From Streptomyces specialis (GTDB lineage Bacteria; Actinomycetota; Actinomycetes; Streptomycetales; Streptomycetaceae): DNA of 64,000 nt. Each line of letters begins with the position of its first letter. The stretch's first letter is position 1. A program made the position numbers and the translations under genes. The notes under the pieces were generated by a model that saw nothing but the letters and a program-made list of their open reading frames with translations, did no database searches and had not been told where the DNA came from. Below, one piece after another: positions 51,651-59,954 of the stretch. The stretch spans positions 62,001-126,000 of the forward strand of contig NZ_LN929757.1 in assembly GCF_001493375.1 (NCBI RefSeq). The letters are read 5' to 3'.

Positions 51651-51723
51651 CAGCTCCTCAGCAATGTGCGGCCTGGACCGTGGGCACGGAGATATAAAAA
51701 AGAGACAGCATCAGCTCCTCAGC
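51648..51723. other. Nextera read-2 adapter with 15-bp flanking duplication (assembly artefact)
   Basis: Bases 51675-51708 resemble the read-2 adapter (CGTGGGCaCGGAGAT, then a degraded tail ending AGAGACAG). The 15-mer CATCAGCTCCTCAGC occurs on both sides (51648-51662 and 51709-51723). The genome probably has one copy and no insertion here. Confidence 0.9.
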
Positions 51724-51858
51724 TTCGTGCGGGGACGGGGGTTTCTCCGTGGGACCACCATCGCCCGGCGTCCCCCGCCGCGTCGATGACGTGGGAGGTC
51801 ATGCGGCCCGCCGGCGGGGCGCCGGGCCGCCCGGCGGTGCCGGGTCTTCCGCCGGCTC

Positions 51859-51887
51859 TTGACATCCCGGGAGCGGCACCGCATTCT
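51859..51887 (+). promoter_or_regulatory. Promoter of the LacI-type gene
   Basis: TTGACA (51859-51864), 17 bp, CATTCT (51882-51887). It lies 47-75 bp before the ATG at 51934, with an operator-like palindrome just downstream. Confidence 0.6.
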
Positions 51888-51898
51888 CTGCGGGATCC

Positions 51899-51914
51899 GC
51901 TAATTCGATTTAGC
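51899..51914. promoter_or_regulatory. LacI-type operator
   Basis: GCTAATTCGATTTAGC is a near-perfect palindrome with the central CGAT-like step typical of LacI-family sites. It sits just downstream of the predicted promoter, where binding would block transcription of the regulator and sugar kinase genes. Confidence 0.6.
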
Positions 51915-51933
51915 CCCAGCCCGGAGAACGACC

Positions 51934-52968
51934 ATGCCCCGCCGCGGCACGATGGCCGATGTCGCCCGCAGCGCGGGCGTCTCGCCGACGACCGCGTCGT
52001 TCGTGCTGGCCGGGCGTACCGACATGCGGATCTCCGACGCCGCGCGGCAGCGTGTCCTGGAGGCGGCCCGCGCCCTCGCATACCGGCCGAACGTCACCGC
52101 GCGCAGCCTCCGCACCCGGTCGAGCCGGACCATCGGCCTGGTCTCCGACACCATCACCACCACCCCGTACGCGGGCGAGGTCATCCGCGGTGCCCTGGAG
52201 GCGGCCCGCGCCCGTGACCACCTGCTGTTCATCACCGAGACCGGCGGCGACCCGGCGGCCGGGTCCGGTCTGGTCAACGCCCTGCTCGACCGGCAGGTGG
52301 ACGCGGTGATCTACGCGGCCATGTTCACCCGGCACGTCGATCCGCCGCCCGAACTGGACGGCGGGCGGGTCGTGTTGCTCAACTGCCTGGCGCCCGGCCG
52401 GAACGCGCCCTCCGTCGTTCCCGACGAGATCGAGGCGGGCCGGACCGCCGCCCGGGTGCTGCTCGGCGCGGGCCACACCCGGGGCATCTGGTCGATCGGC
52501 GGCCGTCACGCCCTCCCGGCCACGCCCGACGGGTGGTTCGCCGGGAACGAGCGGATACGCGGTCTCGACGAGGCGCTCCGCGCGGGCGGTGCCGCGCTGG
52601 ACGGCGTGGTCGAGTGCGCGTGGGAGGCGGCGGACGGATACCGGGAGGTCCGCGCGCTGCTCGCCGGGGGGCGGCGGCCCGGCGCGCTGGTCTGCGCCAC
52701 CGACCGGGTCTCGTTCGGCGCGTACCAGGCGCTGGCCGAGGCGGGGCTGCGGGTGCCCGACGACGTCTCCGTGGTCTCGTTCGACGACCAGGACTTCGCC
52801 TCCTGGCTCCGCCCCCCGCTCACCACCATCGCCCTGCCGCACAGCGAACTCGGCCGGGTCGCCGTCGAGTTGATCCTCGACCCCGGCCCGCTCGACGCCA
52901 CCGTGCACCGTGTCCCGATGCCGCTGCGCGTGCGGGACTCGGTGGGCCCGCCGCACGAGAACGGATGA
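51934..52968 (+). CDS. LacI family transcriptional regulator
   Basis: The 344-residue protein has the LacI helix-turn-helix and hinge (MADVARSAGVSPTTASFVLA, then YRPNVTARSLRTRSSRTIGL) and a periplasmic-binding-protein-like ligand domain (VCATDRVSFGAYQALAEAGL; VSFDDQDFASWLRPPLTTIA). The sugar kinase follows downstream, so the ligand is probably a sugar, perhaps fructose or a related hexose. A matching operator lies at 51899-51914. Confidence 0.92.
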   Translation: MPRRGTMADVARSAGVSPTTASFVLAGRTDMRISDAARQRVLEAARALAYRPNVTARSLRTRSSRTIGLVSDTITTTPYAGEVIRGALEAARARDHLLFITETGGDPAAGSGLVNALLDRQVDAVIYAAMFTRHVDPPPELDGGRVVLLNCLAPGRNAPSVVPDEIEAGRTAARVLLGAGHTRGIWSIGGRHALPATPDGWFAGNERIRGLDEALRAGGAALDGVVECAWEAADGYREVRALLAGGRRPGALVCATDRVSFGAYQALAEAGLRVPDDVSVVSFDDQDFASWLRPPLTTIALPHSELGRVAVELILDPGPLDATVHRVPMPLRVRDSVGPPHENG

Positions 52969-53070
52969 ACCATGCGCGAACACCCCGCCGTCAACGTGCC
53001 GACGCCGGAAGTGGCGCCGGGAAGGCCGCTCACCGAGGATGATCACCGAGGACACGCGCGAGGAGGCCCC

Positions 53071-54162
53071 GTGAAGTCGACGAATTCCCAGGAGAACTCC
53101 CGGTTCCCACAGGAACAACAGCGTTCCCGGGAAGCGCGGGTTCCCCAGGATTCCCGCATCTCCCGGCAATCCCGGATTTCCCACGATTCCCAGGAATTCC
53201 ACGATGTCCAGGAACCTCAAGAGTCCCAGGAATCCCAGGAGTCGCGGGGTTCGCGCCGGACGCGGGTGACCGTCGTGGGGGAGGCCCTGGTCGATCTGCT
53301 GTGGCGGGCGGGCGCCCGCGAGGTGCACGCGGCGCCCGGCGGCAGCCCGGCCAACGTGGCCGTCGGCCTGCACCGGCTGGAGCGGCCCGTCACCCTGCTG
53401 ACGTCCTGGGGCGACGATCCGCCCGGTGAGCTGGTGCGCGACCACCTCGACGGCATCGGCGTGGACGTGCGGCGGGTGCCCGCCGGGCCGGGCCGCACCA
53501 TCGTCGCGCTGGCGTACGTCGGGCCGGACGGCGCGGCGACGTACGACTTCCTCGCGTCGTGGGATCCGCGGGCGCTGGAGGTTCCGGAGGACACCGCGGT
53601 GCTGCACACCGGATCGCTGGCGGCCGTCGTGGAGCCGGGCGCGACGCGGGTGCTGGAACTGTGCGGCGAGCAGCGGCGGGCCGGCCGCGCGGTCGCCGCC
53701 GACCTCAACGTGCGCCCCGCCGTCCAGCCCGACCCGGACGCCTACCGCGCGGGGGCGGCGCGGCTGGCGGGGGCGGGGGACGTGCTGAAGGCCAGCGACG
53801 AGGACCTGGCCTGGCTCTACCCCGGACAGGAACCGACCGCCGCGGCCCGCGCGTTGCTGGCCGCGGGACCGGGGCTGGTCGTGGTGACGCTGGGCGGGAA
53901 GGGCGCGTTCGCGGTGACCCGGGACGGCGACGAGGTGTGGGTTCCGGCGCCGGGGATCGCGGTGGTGGACACCGTCGGCGCGGGCGACACGTTCCAGGCG
54001 GCGCTGCTGGACGCGATAGCCGAGCACGGCGGTCCGCCCACCGGACGGGAGGCGCTCTCCGCCGTGCTGACGCGGTGCGCGACGGCCGCCGCCATCACCT
54101 GTACGCGGGTGGGCGCCGACCCTCCGACCAGGGCCGAACTGACGGCGTTCAGCCAGCCTTAA
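53071..54162 (+). CDS. PfkB family sugar kinase (fructokinase-like) with a repeat-coded N-terminal extension
   Basis: The protein of about 363 residues is a ribokinase-fold sugar kinase from about residue 66: VVGEALVDLLWRAG, sugar-binding APGGSPANVAVGLHRLERPV, and the C-terminal signature TVGAGDTFQAALLDAIAEHG with the catalytic Asp. The GTG at 53071 has AGGAGG at good distance. It leaves a 65-residue Ser/Gln/Arg/Glu-rich N-terminal extension encoded by tandem TTCCCAGGA-like units. Translation might instead start at 53268, directly at the kinase domain. It is probably co-transcribed with the LacI gene. No transporter gene is adjacent. Confidence 0.87.
   Translation: MKSTNSQENSRFPQEQQRSREARVPQDSRISRQSRISHDSQEFHDVQEPQESQESQESRGSRRTRVTVVGEALVDLLWRAGAREVHAAPGGSPANVAVGLHRLERPVTLLTSWGDDPPGELVRDHLDGIGVDVRRVPAGPGRTIVALAYVGPDGAATYDFLASWDPRALEVPEDTAVLHTGSLAAVVEPGATRVLELCGEQRRAGRAVAADLNVRPAVQPDPDAYRAGAARLAGAGDVLKASDEDLAWLYPGQEPTAAARALLAAGPGLVVVTLGGKGAFAVTRDGDEVWVPAPGIAVVDTVGAGDTFQAALLDAIAEHGGPPTGREALSAVLTRCATAAAITCTRVGADPPTRAELTAFSQP
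53086..53245. repeat. Degenerate TTCCCAGGA-type tandem repeats
   Basis: Units such as TTCCCAGGA, TTCCCGGGA, TTCCCACGA and TCCCAGGAA recur irregularly every 9-18 bp over about 160 bp, at the 5' end of the sugar kinase frame. GC content falls below that of the surroundings. On the coding strand they give Ser-Gln-Glu-rich protein sequence. Confidence 0.8.
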
Positions 54163-54547
54163 CAGCCTGGAAACGGGGCGTCCGTGAGGGGCGGTCAGGT
54201 CTCGTAACAGACTCCCGTGAGAAGGTTGTTGTTCGCCGCTCTGATGATACGATCGCCGGGCTTGCCAAACGGGCTGACAGCGCGTAAGGCCAACAGCCGA
54301 CTCGTAAATGCAGCCGAGAGGGTTTCACCGAGGAGCACCATGCCGTCAGTAGGGCATATGGAGCCGAAGCGGCGGGGCGGCTGGCGGCGGTCGCCGTCGG
54401 CGCGGTCGAAGTCATCCTCCCAGGCTGAGCGGGCCCCGTCATCGCGTCAGGTCGGTTGGTAGGGCGGATCCGCGCGGGGGAGCCGGTTCCGCCGGCCGTG
54501 GCCCCCTCATATTCAAGTACCTGGCGGTCTAGCTTGAAGAGAATCTC
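54163..54547. other. Conservon promoter region
   Basis: This 385-bp region between the sugar kinase and cvnA is less GC-rich near 54230-54330. Apart from a possible 40-codon gene at 54340, it holds no clear coding sequence. Its right end carries GAAGAGAATCTC before the cvnA ATG at 54548. Confidence 0.5.
54340..54462 (+). CDS. Possible 40-residue basic peptide gene before the conservon
   Basis: An ATG at 54340 with GAGGAG five bases before it opens 40 codons (MPSVGHMEPKRRGGWRRSPS, then ARSKSSSQAERAPSSRQVGW). The product is rich in Arg and Ser, with no membrane segment or known family. Only the ribosome-binding site and position support it. Confidence 0.35.
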   Translation: MPSVGHMEPKRRGGWRRSPSARSKSSSQAERAPSSRQVGW

Positions 54548-55663
54548 ATGACCCAATACCTACAGGATCCTGCCCTATGGGGCCTCGTCGCCGGAACTCC
54601 CCTGGCCGCATCGGTTATTTATCGGGGGCGGAGGACGAGCGCGAAGCTACGGAGACAGAATAGCGAGCTCGAAAACCGCCACCGGGAGCTGCAGAACACC
54701 TTCAACGAGGCTGTCGAGGACGCCCGCCTCCGCGCCGAAGAGGCCACGAAAACCGCTCTGAAGTCCGCCATGCGGACCCTCCAGGGCCTGGCCAACGAAC
54801 AGCAGTTGGTCATCTCCAAGCTTCAGGGGAAGTACGGGGACCAGGAGATCCTTCAGGACCTCCTCGAAATCGACCACATGAACTCGCAGTTCGGCCGGCG
54901 CGCGCAGTCCGTCGCCGTGCTGTGCGACGGCTGGCTCGGACGGCAGCGCGCCGTCGCCTCCGTCTACGACGTCGCGCGCAGCGCCAAGGGCCGCATCCGC
55001 CACTACACGCGCGTCGAGATCCGTTCGCAGACGAACTTCGCGATCGTGAGCCAGGTCGTCGAGCCGGTCGCCCTGGTCCTGGCCGAGCTGCTGGACAACG
55101 CCACCAGCTACTCCGCGCCCGAGACCACGATCGACATCAACATCAGGACCGTCCCCAAGGGCGTCTGCGTGATCATCGACGACGCGGGCGTCGGCATGAA
55201 CGAGGAAGAGAAGGCCAGGGCCTCCCGGCTGCTGTCGGGCGAACACCCGGTGGGCGTCACGGAGCTGGGCAACCCGCCGCAGTTCGGCTTCGCCGTCATC
55301 GGCGTGCTCGCCGCCCGCTACGGTTTCAGCGTCTCTGTGGACTCGGCGTCGCCCTACGGTGGGGTGCGCGCCGTGGTCCTCCTTCCCCAGGAGCTGCTCA
55401 CCAGCATGCCCGAACCGCAGAACCCGACCGTGACCGACGCCGCCGCCCCGGTGGACGGCGACGAGGACGCCACGACGCCCGGGGGACTGCCCAAACGCCG
55501 CAGGAGAGGCGCCATCGCCATCGTGCCGCAGACCCGTTCGGGTGAGGACAGGGGTCCGGTGCGGTCCAGCGAGGAGACCGCGTCCATCATGGGCGCCTTC
55601 CAGCGCGGCACGCAGTCCGGCCGCAGCGCCGATCCGAGCAGGGAAGGGTACGAGAACCCGTGA
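54548..55663 (+). CDS. cvnA: Conservon protein CvnA, histidine-kinase-like ATPase
   Basis: The 371-residue protein has one N-terminal hydrophobic segment (WGLVAGTPLAASVIYRG), then a coiled coil (about residues 30-105), then an HATPase domain (LALVLAELLDNATSYSAPET; IDDAGVGMNEEEKARASRLL; QFGFAVIGVLAARYGFSVSV). It lacks a normal phosphoacceptor His context. The tail after residue 290 is disordered. It is shorter than CvnA proteins that have a large outside sensor domain. It heads the operon cvnA-B-C-D. Confidence 0.92.
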   Translation: MTQYLQDPALWGLVAGTPLAASVIYRGRRTSAKLRRQNSELENRHRELQNTFNEAVEDARLRAEEATKTALKSAMRTLQGLANEQQLVISKLQGKYGDQEILQDLLEIDHMNSQFGRRAQSVAVLCDGWLGRQRAVASVYDVARSAKGRIRHYTRVEIRSQTNFAIVSQVVEPVALVLAELLDNATSYSAPETTIDINIRTVPKGVCVIIDDAGVGMNEEEKARASRLLSGEHPVGVTELGNPPQFGFAVIGVLAARYGFSVSVDSASPYGGVRAVVLLPQELLTSMPEPQNPTVTDAAAPVDGDEDATTPGGLPKRRRRGAIAIVPQTRSGEDRGPVRSSEETASIMGAFQRGTQSGRSADPSREGYENP

Positions 55664-56061
55664 ACACCGAACTGTCCTGGATGCTGGAGAGCGCTCTCGA
55701 GGTCCCGGAGGCGCGCCACGCCATCCTGGTGTCGGCGGACGGTCTGCTCATGGCCCGTTCCAACGACGTCGACAAGGACGAGGCGGACACCGTGGCCGCG
55801 GCGATGAGCGGCATGCAGTCGCTGAGCCGCACCGTGGCCGGTTTCGCCGGCGGCGCCGCGATGCAGTGGCGCCAGACCGTGGTCGAGTTCGACGGGGGAT
55901 GGGTGTTCCTGATTTCCGCCGGTGAAGGGGCGTACCTGGCGGTCTCGGCGTCCCCCCGCGTCGACATGGCCGACATCACTTTTCGGATGCAGCAACTCGT
56001 CGCACAGCTTGGCAAGGCACTGACCACCCCGCCCCGTGAGAATACTGGTATTCAGGCATGA
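55660..56061 (+). CDS. cvnB: Conservon protein CvnB, roadblock/LC7 family
   Basis: The 133-residue roadblock/LC7 protein (SWMLESALEVPEARHAILVS, then AAAMSGMQSLSRTVAGFAGG) is of the MglB type that binds the small GTPase CvnD and modulates its cycle. Its GTG overlaps the cvnA stop (GTGA), so the two are translationally coupled. Confidence 0.93.
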   Translation: MNTELSWMLESALEVPEARHAILVSADGLLMARSNDVDKDEADTVAAAMSGMQSLSRTVAGFAGGAAMQWRQTVVEFDGGWVFLISAGEGAYLAVSASPRVDMADITFRMQQLVAQLGKALTTPPRENTGIQA

Positions 56062-56435
56062 CAGCACCCGATGACGAGCTTGGGCCCGAGTCCGTGGAAT
56101 TAGTACGGCCTTATGTCATCACCAACGGCCGTGGTCTGCCCGACCGCGACCGGTTCGACCTGATCACTCTGGTCACGGCGTCCGCCGGAGACAGGCGGAC
56201 GGACCGGCTGGACCCGGAGAAGCGCAGCCTCGTCAAGCTGTGCGAGGGAGGCTATCTTTCCGTTGCCGAAATAGCGGGACATCTGCGCCTGCCGATCGGC
56301 ATCGTCAAGGTGCTGCTCTCCGATCTCGCGGAGGCCGGTTATGTCCAGACCCGTACCCCGGTACCTCCGGCTCAGCTCGCCGACATTCAGGTTCTTCAGG
56401 AGGTGCTGGATGGACTCCAGGCGCGCTTTGGGTGA
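56058..56435 (+). CDS. cvnC: Conservon protein CvnC, DUF742, with a TTA codon
   Basis: This 125-residue DUF742 protein has a winged-helix-like core (LSVAEIAGHLRLPIGIVKVL, then LSDLAEAGYVQTRTP). Codon 15 is TTA (56100-56102, VELVRPY), so full expression needs the bldA tRNA and should be tied to development. Its ATG overlaps the cvnB stop. The role of CvnC in the complex is unknown. Confidence 0.93.
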   Translation: MTAPDDELGPESVELVRPYVITNGRGLPDRDRFDLITLVTASAGDRRTDRLDPEKRSLVKLCEGGYLSVAEIAGHLRLPIGIVKVLLSDLAEAGYVQTRTPVPPAQLADIQVLQEVLDGLQARFG

Positions 56436-57000
56436 CAACGTGCATCTGCCGGAGAAAGTGCAGATCGCCGCGAAGATCCTCGTCGTCGGGCATTTCGCGG
56501 TGGGGAAGACGACTTTCATCGGAACGCTGTCCGAGATCCCCCCGCTGCGCACCGAGGAAACGATGACGCAGGCCGGGGCGGATGTCGACGATCTGAAGGG
56601 CATCAGGGGCAAGACGACGACCACCGTCGCCATGGACTTCGGTCGGCTCACGCTCAACGAGAGGCTTGTCCTCTATCTCTTCGGAACCCCCGGCCAGCAG
56701 CGTTTCGTACAGGTGTGGGAAGACATGACCCGAGGCGCCCTCGGGGCGCTGATCCTGGTCGACCCGCAGCGGCTCAGGGAATCCTTCGCCGTCATGGATC
56801 TGGTGGAGAAGTACGGAATTCCCTACGCGATCGCCGTCAACCGGTTCGACGGTACGCCGAGCCGCGCCGACGAGGAGCTGAGGGAAGCACTCGACCTGCT
56901 TCCCGAGACTCCCATCGTCACCTGCGACGCGCGCGACGAGAGGTCATCGGCGAACGCGCTCATGGCCCTCGTCCGCTATTTGCAGAGCCGCACCCGATAG
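56410..57000 (+). CDS. cvnD: Conservon protein CvnD, small Ras-like GTPase
   Basis: The 196-residue GTPase is of the MglA-like kind: P loop VVGHFAVGKTTFIG, G3 LFGTPGQQRF, and the base-recognition motif AVNRFD (NRxD instead of NKxD). It begins at the ATG at 56410 inside cvnC (26-bp overlap). It acts with CvnB as a switch. In Streptomyces conservons the system affects aerial growth and secondary metabolism. Two P450 genes follow, as in the cvn9-type arrangement. Confidence 0.93.
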   Translation: MDSRRALGDNVHLPEKVQIAAKILVVGHFAVGKTTFIGTLSEIPPLRTEETMTQAGADVDDLKGIRGKTTTTVAMDFGRLTLNERLVLYLFGTPGQQRFVQVWEDMTRGALGALILVDPQRLRESFAVMDLVEKYGIPYAIAVNRFDGTPSRADEELREALDLLPETPIVTCDARDERSSANALMALVRYLQSRTR

Positions 57001-57009
57001 GAGAACACG

Positions 57010-58329
57010 ATGAACTCTCATCCGGACTTCGCGTCACCACCCCCCGGTTGCCCCGCCCATCAGCACAGCGGGGAGGACGCCCAGGACCAGCAGGAGACCG
57101 AGGCGCCCGTCCCGCTGTACGGCCCCGAGTTCGCGGCGAGCCCGGAGTCCTACTACGACTACCTGCGGCAGTTCGGCCCGGCCGCCCCGGTGGAGCTGTC
57201 CCCGGGCGTCCAGGCCATGCTGGTCACCGACTACACGGCGGCCCTGCACGTCCTGCAGAACCCCGAGCGGTACTCGAAGGACGCCCGCCGCTGGCGCGAC
57301 TTCAACGAGGGCCGCGTCAGCGAGGACAACCCGGCGGTGCCCATGCTGGGTTACCGGCCGAACTGCCTCTTCACCGACGGCGCCGAGCACATGCGGCTGC
57401 GCCAGGCCGTGACCGACAGCCTCGCCCGCGTCGACACGCACCGGCTCAGCCGCCACATCGAACGCGTCTCCACCTATCTCGTGGGCCAGTTCGCCCACCG
57501 CGGCACGGTGGACCTGCTCCACGACTACGCCAAGATGCTGCCGCTGCTGGTGTTCAACGAGATCTTCGGCTGCCCCCCGGAGATCGGCGACCGCCTGATC
57601 TACGGCACCTCCGGCATCTTCGACGCCGACGCCGACGCGGAGAACGCCAACAAGGAGCTGACGCAGGGCCTGCTGGAGCTGGTCGCGCTCAAGCGCGCCC
57701 ACCCCGGCGAGGACATCACCTCGTGGCTGATGCAGCACTCGGCCAAGCTGACGGACGAGGAGATGATCCATCAGCTCGTGATGCTGATCAGCGCGGGCAC
57801 CGAGCCGGAGCGCAACCTCATCGCCAACGGCCTGCGTCTGGTGCTGTCCGACGAGCGGTTCTCCGGTGGCCGGTACGGGGGTTCCCTGCTGGTCGAGGAC
57901 GCCCTGGACGAAGTGCTGTGGGACGCCCCGCCGATGGCCAACTACGCGCCGCACTACCCGGTGCAGGACACCGAGTTGTTCGGCGTCCCGCTGGAGGCCG
58001 GCGAGCTGGTCCTGATCAGCTTCGCCGCCGCCAACACCGACCCCGCGCTCCCCTCGTCGCGGCACACCCTGAGCAAGCGCGCCCACCTCGGCTGGAGCGC
58101 GGGTCCGCACGCGTGCCCCGCCAAGGACCCGGCGCAGCTCATCGCGGTGATCGCCATCGAGAAGCTGCTCAACCAGCTCCCGGACATCGAACTGGCCGTC
58201 CCCGTCGACAGCCTGGTCTGGCGGCCCGGACCGTTCCACCGGGCCCTGGCCTCCCTGCCCGCCCGGTTCACCCCCTGTCTCCTACACCCATCTGACGCCC
58301 CCGACGAAGCGAGAGAGGCGAGAACGTAG
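57010..58329 (+). CDS. CYP157-like cytochrome P450 lacking ExxR; 3' end is adapter artefact
   Basis: The P450 has the haem-ligand region LGWSAGPHACPAKDPAQL with the ligand Cys, and the I helix around MLISAGTEPERNL. The K-helix ExxR is replaced by DEVLW (ALDEVLWDAPPMANY), as in CYP157 family members of conservons, where this change is known. The start is the ATG at 57010, nine bases after cvnD. From base 58275 the frame enters a degraded adapter, so the last 18 residues are not real. The natural C-terminus is probably in the stretch ending at 58521. Confidence 0.88.
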   Translation: MNSHPDFASPPPGCPAHQHSGEDAQDQQETEAPVPLYGPEFAASPESYYDYLRQFGPAAPVELSPGVQAMLVTDYTAALHVLQNPERYSKDARRWRDFNEGRVSEDNPAVPMLGYRPNCLFTDGAEHMRLRQAVTDSLARVDTHRLSRHIERVSTYLVGQFAHRGTVDLLHDYAKMLPLLVFNEIFGCPPEIGDRLIYGTSGIFDADADAENANKELTQGLLELVALKRAHPGEDITSWLMQHSAKLTDEEMIHQLVMLISAGTEPERNLIANGLRLVLSDERFSGGRYGGSLLVEDALDEVLWDAPPMANYAPHYPVQDTELFGVPLEAGELVLISFAAANTDPALPSSRHTLSKRAHLGWSAGPHACPAKDPAQLIAVIAIEKLLNQLPDIELAVPVDSLVWRPGPFHRALASLPARFTPCLLHPSDAPDEAREART

Positions 58330-58353
58330 CTGCTGTGTTATCATAGTAAAACA
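58275..58353. other. Nextera adapter contamination (assembly artefact)
   Basis: CTGTCTCcTAcACcCATCTG then ACGCccCCGACGA (58275-58307) matches the reverse complement of the read-1 adapter. Index-like and degraded P5 sequence follows to about 58353. Confidence 0.9.
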
Positions 58354-58354
58354 C

Positions 58355-58521
58355 CGCGCTCACCGCGTGCCTTCCCGATCCTCCTCGTCTGCCGCGTCCG
58401 GTGGGGCCCGAAGAACCCCCCGACGGTGGGCGCCGCGCCGGCCGCCCGGCCCCAGGCGACGCAGGCCAAGCCCGAGAAGGGCAAGTGGTGGAGTTCGTTC
58501 CTCGACTGGTGGCGTGTGTAA
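58355..58521 (+). CDS. Probable C-terminal tail of the CYP157-like gene after the artefact
   Basis: The frame ending in TAA at 58519-58521 reads ATQAKPEKGKWWSSFLDWWRV with good codon bias. It is in the same frame number as the P450 at 57010. A Pro/Ala-rich linker and an aromatic C-terminal end like this fit the tail of conservon P450s. It has no start of its own. Confidence 0.55.
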
Positions 58522-58534
58522 CGCAGGTAACAAC

Positions 58535-58563
58535 TTGGCATATGTAGGAGGTATATGTATGAG
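58535..58563 (+). promoter_or_regulatory. Promoter before the second P450
   Basis: TTGGCA (58535-58540), 17 bp, TATGAG (58558-58563) is a good housekeeping-type promoter. The transcript would start near 58570, upstream of the hairpin at 58591-58636. A competing reading is a leader peptide gene starting at 58555 behind AGGAGG. Confidence 0.5.
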
Positions 58564-58590
58564 TATTTAGTTATACGGGTAGTCGTATAC

Positions 58591-58636
58591 GGATTCACGC
58601 CCGTGGCCGGAATATGCCGGTGACAGGCGTGAATCC
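58591..58636 (+). promoter_or_regulatory. Leader hairpin before the second P450
   Basis: GGATTCACGCC (58591-58601) and GGCGTGAATCC (58626-58636) form an 11-bp perfect stem. The loop contains CCGG-AATATG-CCGG. It ends 14 bp before the first possible P450 start. It may control transcription or translation of the P450 gene. Confidence 0.6.
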
Positions 58637-58671
58637 ATACGGTTGGCCTAGTGGGCATGAAGGGGTATCTC

Positions 58672-59934
58672 GTGGAATCCGCTGCTGACACAGCAATCAA
58701 TCCACGTTCGGTTCTCTCCCGGATCTCGTATCTGCGCTCGCCGCGAGGACAGGCGAATCCCTACCCGATCTACACCGAGCTTCGCGAGATGGGGGATGTC
58801 GTCGCCGCACCCTGGGGTGCTTTCCTCCTCACCACGTACGACGTCTGCGACCACGTGCTCCGTAGCAAGACCTGGCTGGCACTCGACGGCGAATGGCGGG
58901 CGCGCCAAGGCGATGGAAATCGCTGGGCGGCGCCCGCTTCGCGTGAGCTGGGCCGGGCCCTCCAGGGACTCAACCCGCCCCACCACACCCGGTTCCGCCG
59001 GTCCGTCGGCCACATCTTCGACCGCGCCACCCTCTCCCGGCTCCGCGACCCGATCACCCGGACCGTCGACCGGCTCCTCGACGAGCTGGCCGTGCGGATG
59101 CGCGACGGCGAGGCCGACTTCGCCGACCTCGTCGGCGAGGAACTGCCGGTCGCCTCGATGGGACTGTGGCTCGATCTCCCCCGAGCCGACTACCCGTTGC
59201 TGCGCCACCTGGCCCACGAGCAGGGCTACGCGCAGGAGTTGCTCCCCTCCGCCAGCCAGATAGCCCGCTCCAACGCCGCGACCCTCGGCCTGCGCGACTA
59301 CTTCGGCGCCCTGGTCCGCGAGCGCCGCGCCAGCCCCGGCGACGACATCGTCTCCGGCTGGCTGCGGACCTGGGACGAACTGGAGGACGGCGACCAGGAC
59401 GCCGCCGACGAAGCGGTGTACCTCCTCACGATGTTCCTCGTCATCGCCGCTCTGGAGACCAGCTCCACCTTCCTGTCGGGCATGGTGTGGACCCTCGACC
59501 AGCACCCCGACCAGCTCAACTGGCTGCGCTCCAACCCCCAGGAGGTGCCGGGCGCCGTGGAGGAACTCCTGCGCTACGACGCCCCGGTCCACCTGACCAC
59601 CCGGGCCGCCGCCGAGGACACCGTCCTGGCCGGAGTGCCCATCGCCAAGGACCAGTTGGTGCACACCCTGATCGCCTCCGCGAATCACGACCCCGCCCGG
59701 ACCACCGACCCGGAGGTCTTCGACATCCGGCGGCCGGGCCGCCATCTGTCCCACCTCGCGTTCGGCGGCGGCATCCACTACTGCATCGGAGCGGGGCTCG
59801 CCCGGCTCCAGGCCCATGCGCTGCTGGAGGGAATCCTGCGGCGGTTCCCGACCCTGCGCGTCAGCGTCCCACCGGTGTGGGAGCCCCGGGTGGCGTTCCG
59901 CCGCCTCACCGCCCTCCAGGTCGTGGACCACTGA
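58672..59934 (+). CDS. Cytochrome P450 (CYP154-like position in the conservon)
   Basis: The P450 of about 420 residues has the I-helix [11 protein letters not shown], ExxR in [13 protein letters not shown], and the haem-binding [20 protein letters not shown] with the ligand Cys. Unlike its neighbour it has all canonical motifs. I chose the GTG at 58672 ([13 protein letters not shown]) because AAGGGG lies six bases before it; the GTG at 58651 and the ATG at 58657 are alternatives. The second P450 in such conservons is often of the CYP154 family; exact family needs alignment. The substrate is unknown. Confidence 0.88.
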   Translation: MESAADTAINPRSVLSRISYLRSPRGQANPYPIYTELREMGDVVAAPWGAFLLTTYDVCDHVLRSKTWLALDGEWRARQGDGNRWAAPASRELGRALQGLNPPHHTRFRRSVGHIFDRATLSRLRDPITRTVDRLLDELAVRMRDGEADFADLVGEELPVASMGLWLDLPRADYPLLRHLAHEQGYAQELLPSASQIARSNAATLGLRDYFGALVRERRASPGDDIVSGWLRTWDELEDGDQDAADEAVYLLTMFLVIAALETSSTFLSGMVWTLDQHPDQLNWLRSNPQEVPGAVEELLRYDAPVHLTTRAAAEDTVLAGVPIAKDQLVHTLIASANHDPARTTDPEVFDIRRPGRHLSHLAFGGGIHYCIGAGLARLQAHALLEGILRRFPTLRVSVPPVWEPRVAFRRLTALQVVDH

Positions 59935-59954
59935 CGGAAGAGGAACGAGCCCCC

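Noticed and set aside
51648..51723. 15-bp direct repeat that looks like an attachment or insertion site
   Set aside because: It flanks a read-2 adapter remnant and is a read-overlap artefact.
53086..53245. Possible CRISPR-like array
   Set aside because: Units are short, degenerate and irregular, without spacers or cas genes, and they lie in frame in a coding sequence.
58327..58329. Stop codon at 58327 as the natural end of the CYP157-like P450
   Set aside because: The preceding 50 bases are adapter and filler, so the stop is accidental.
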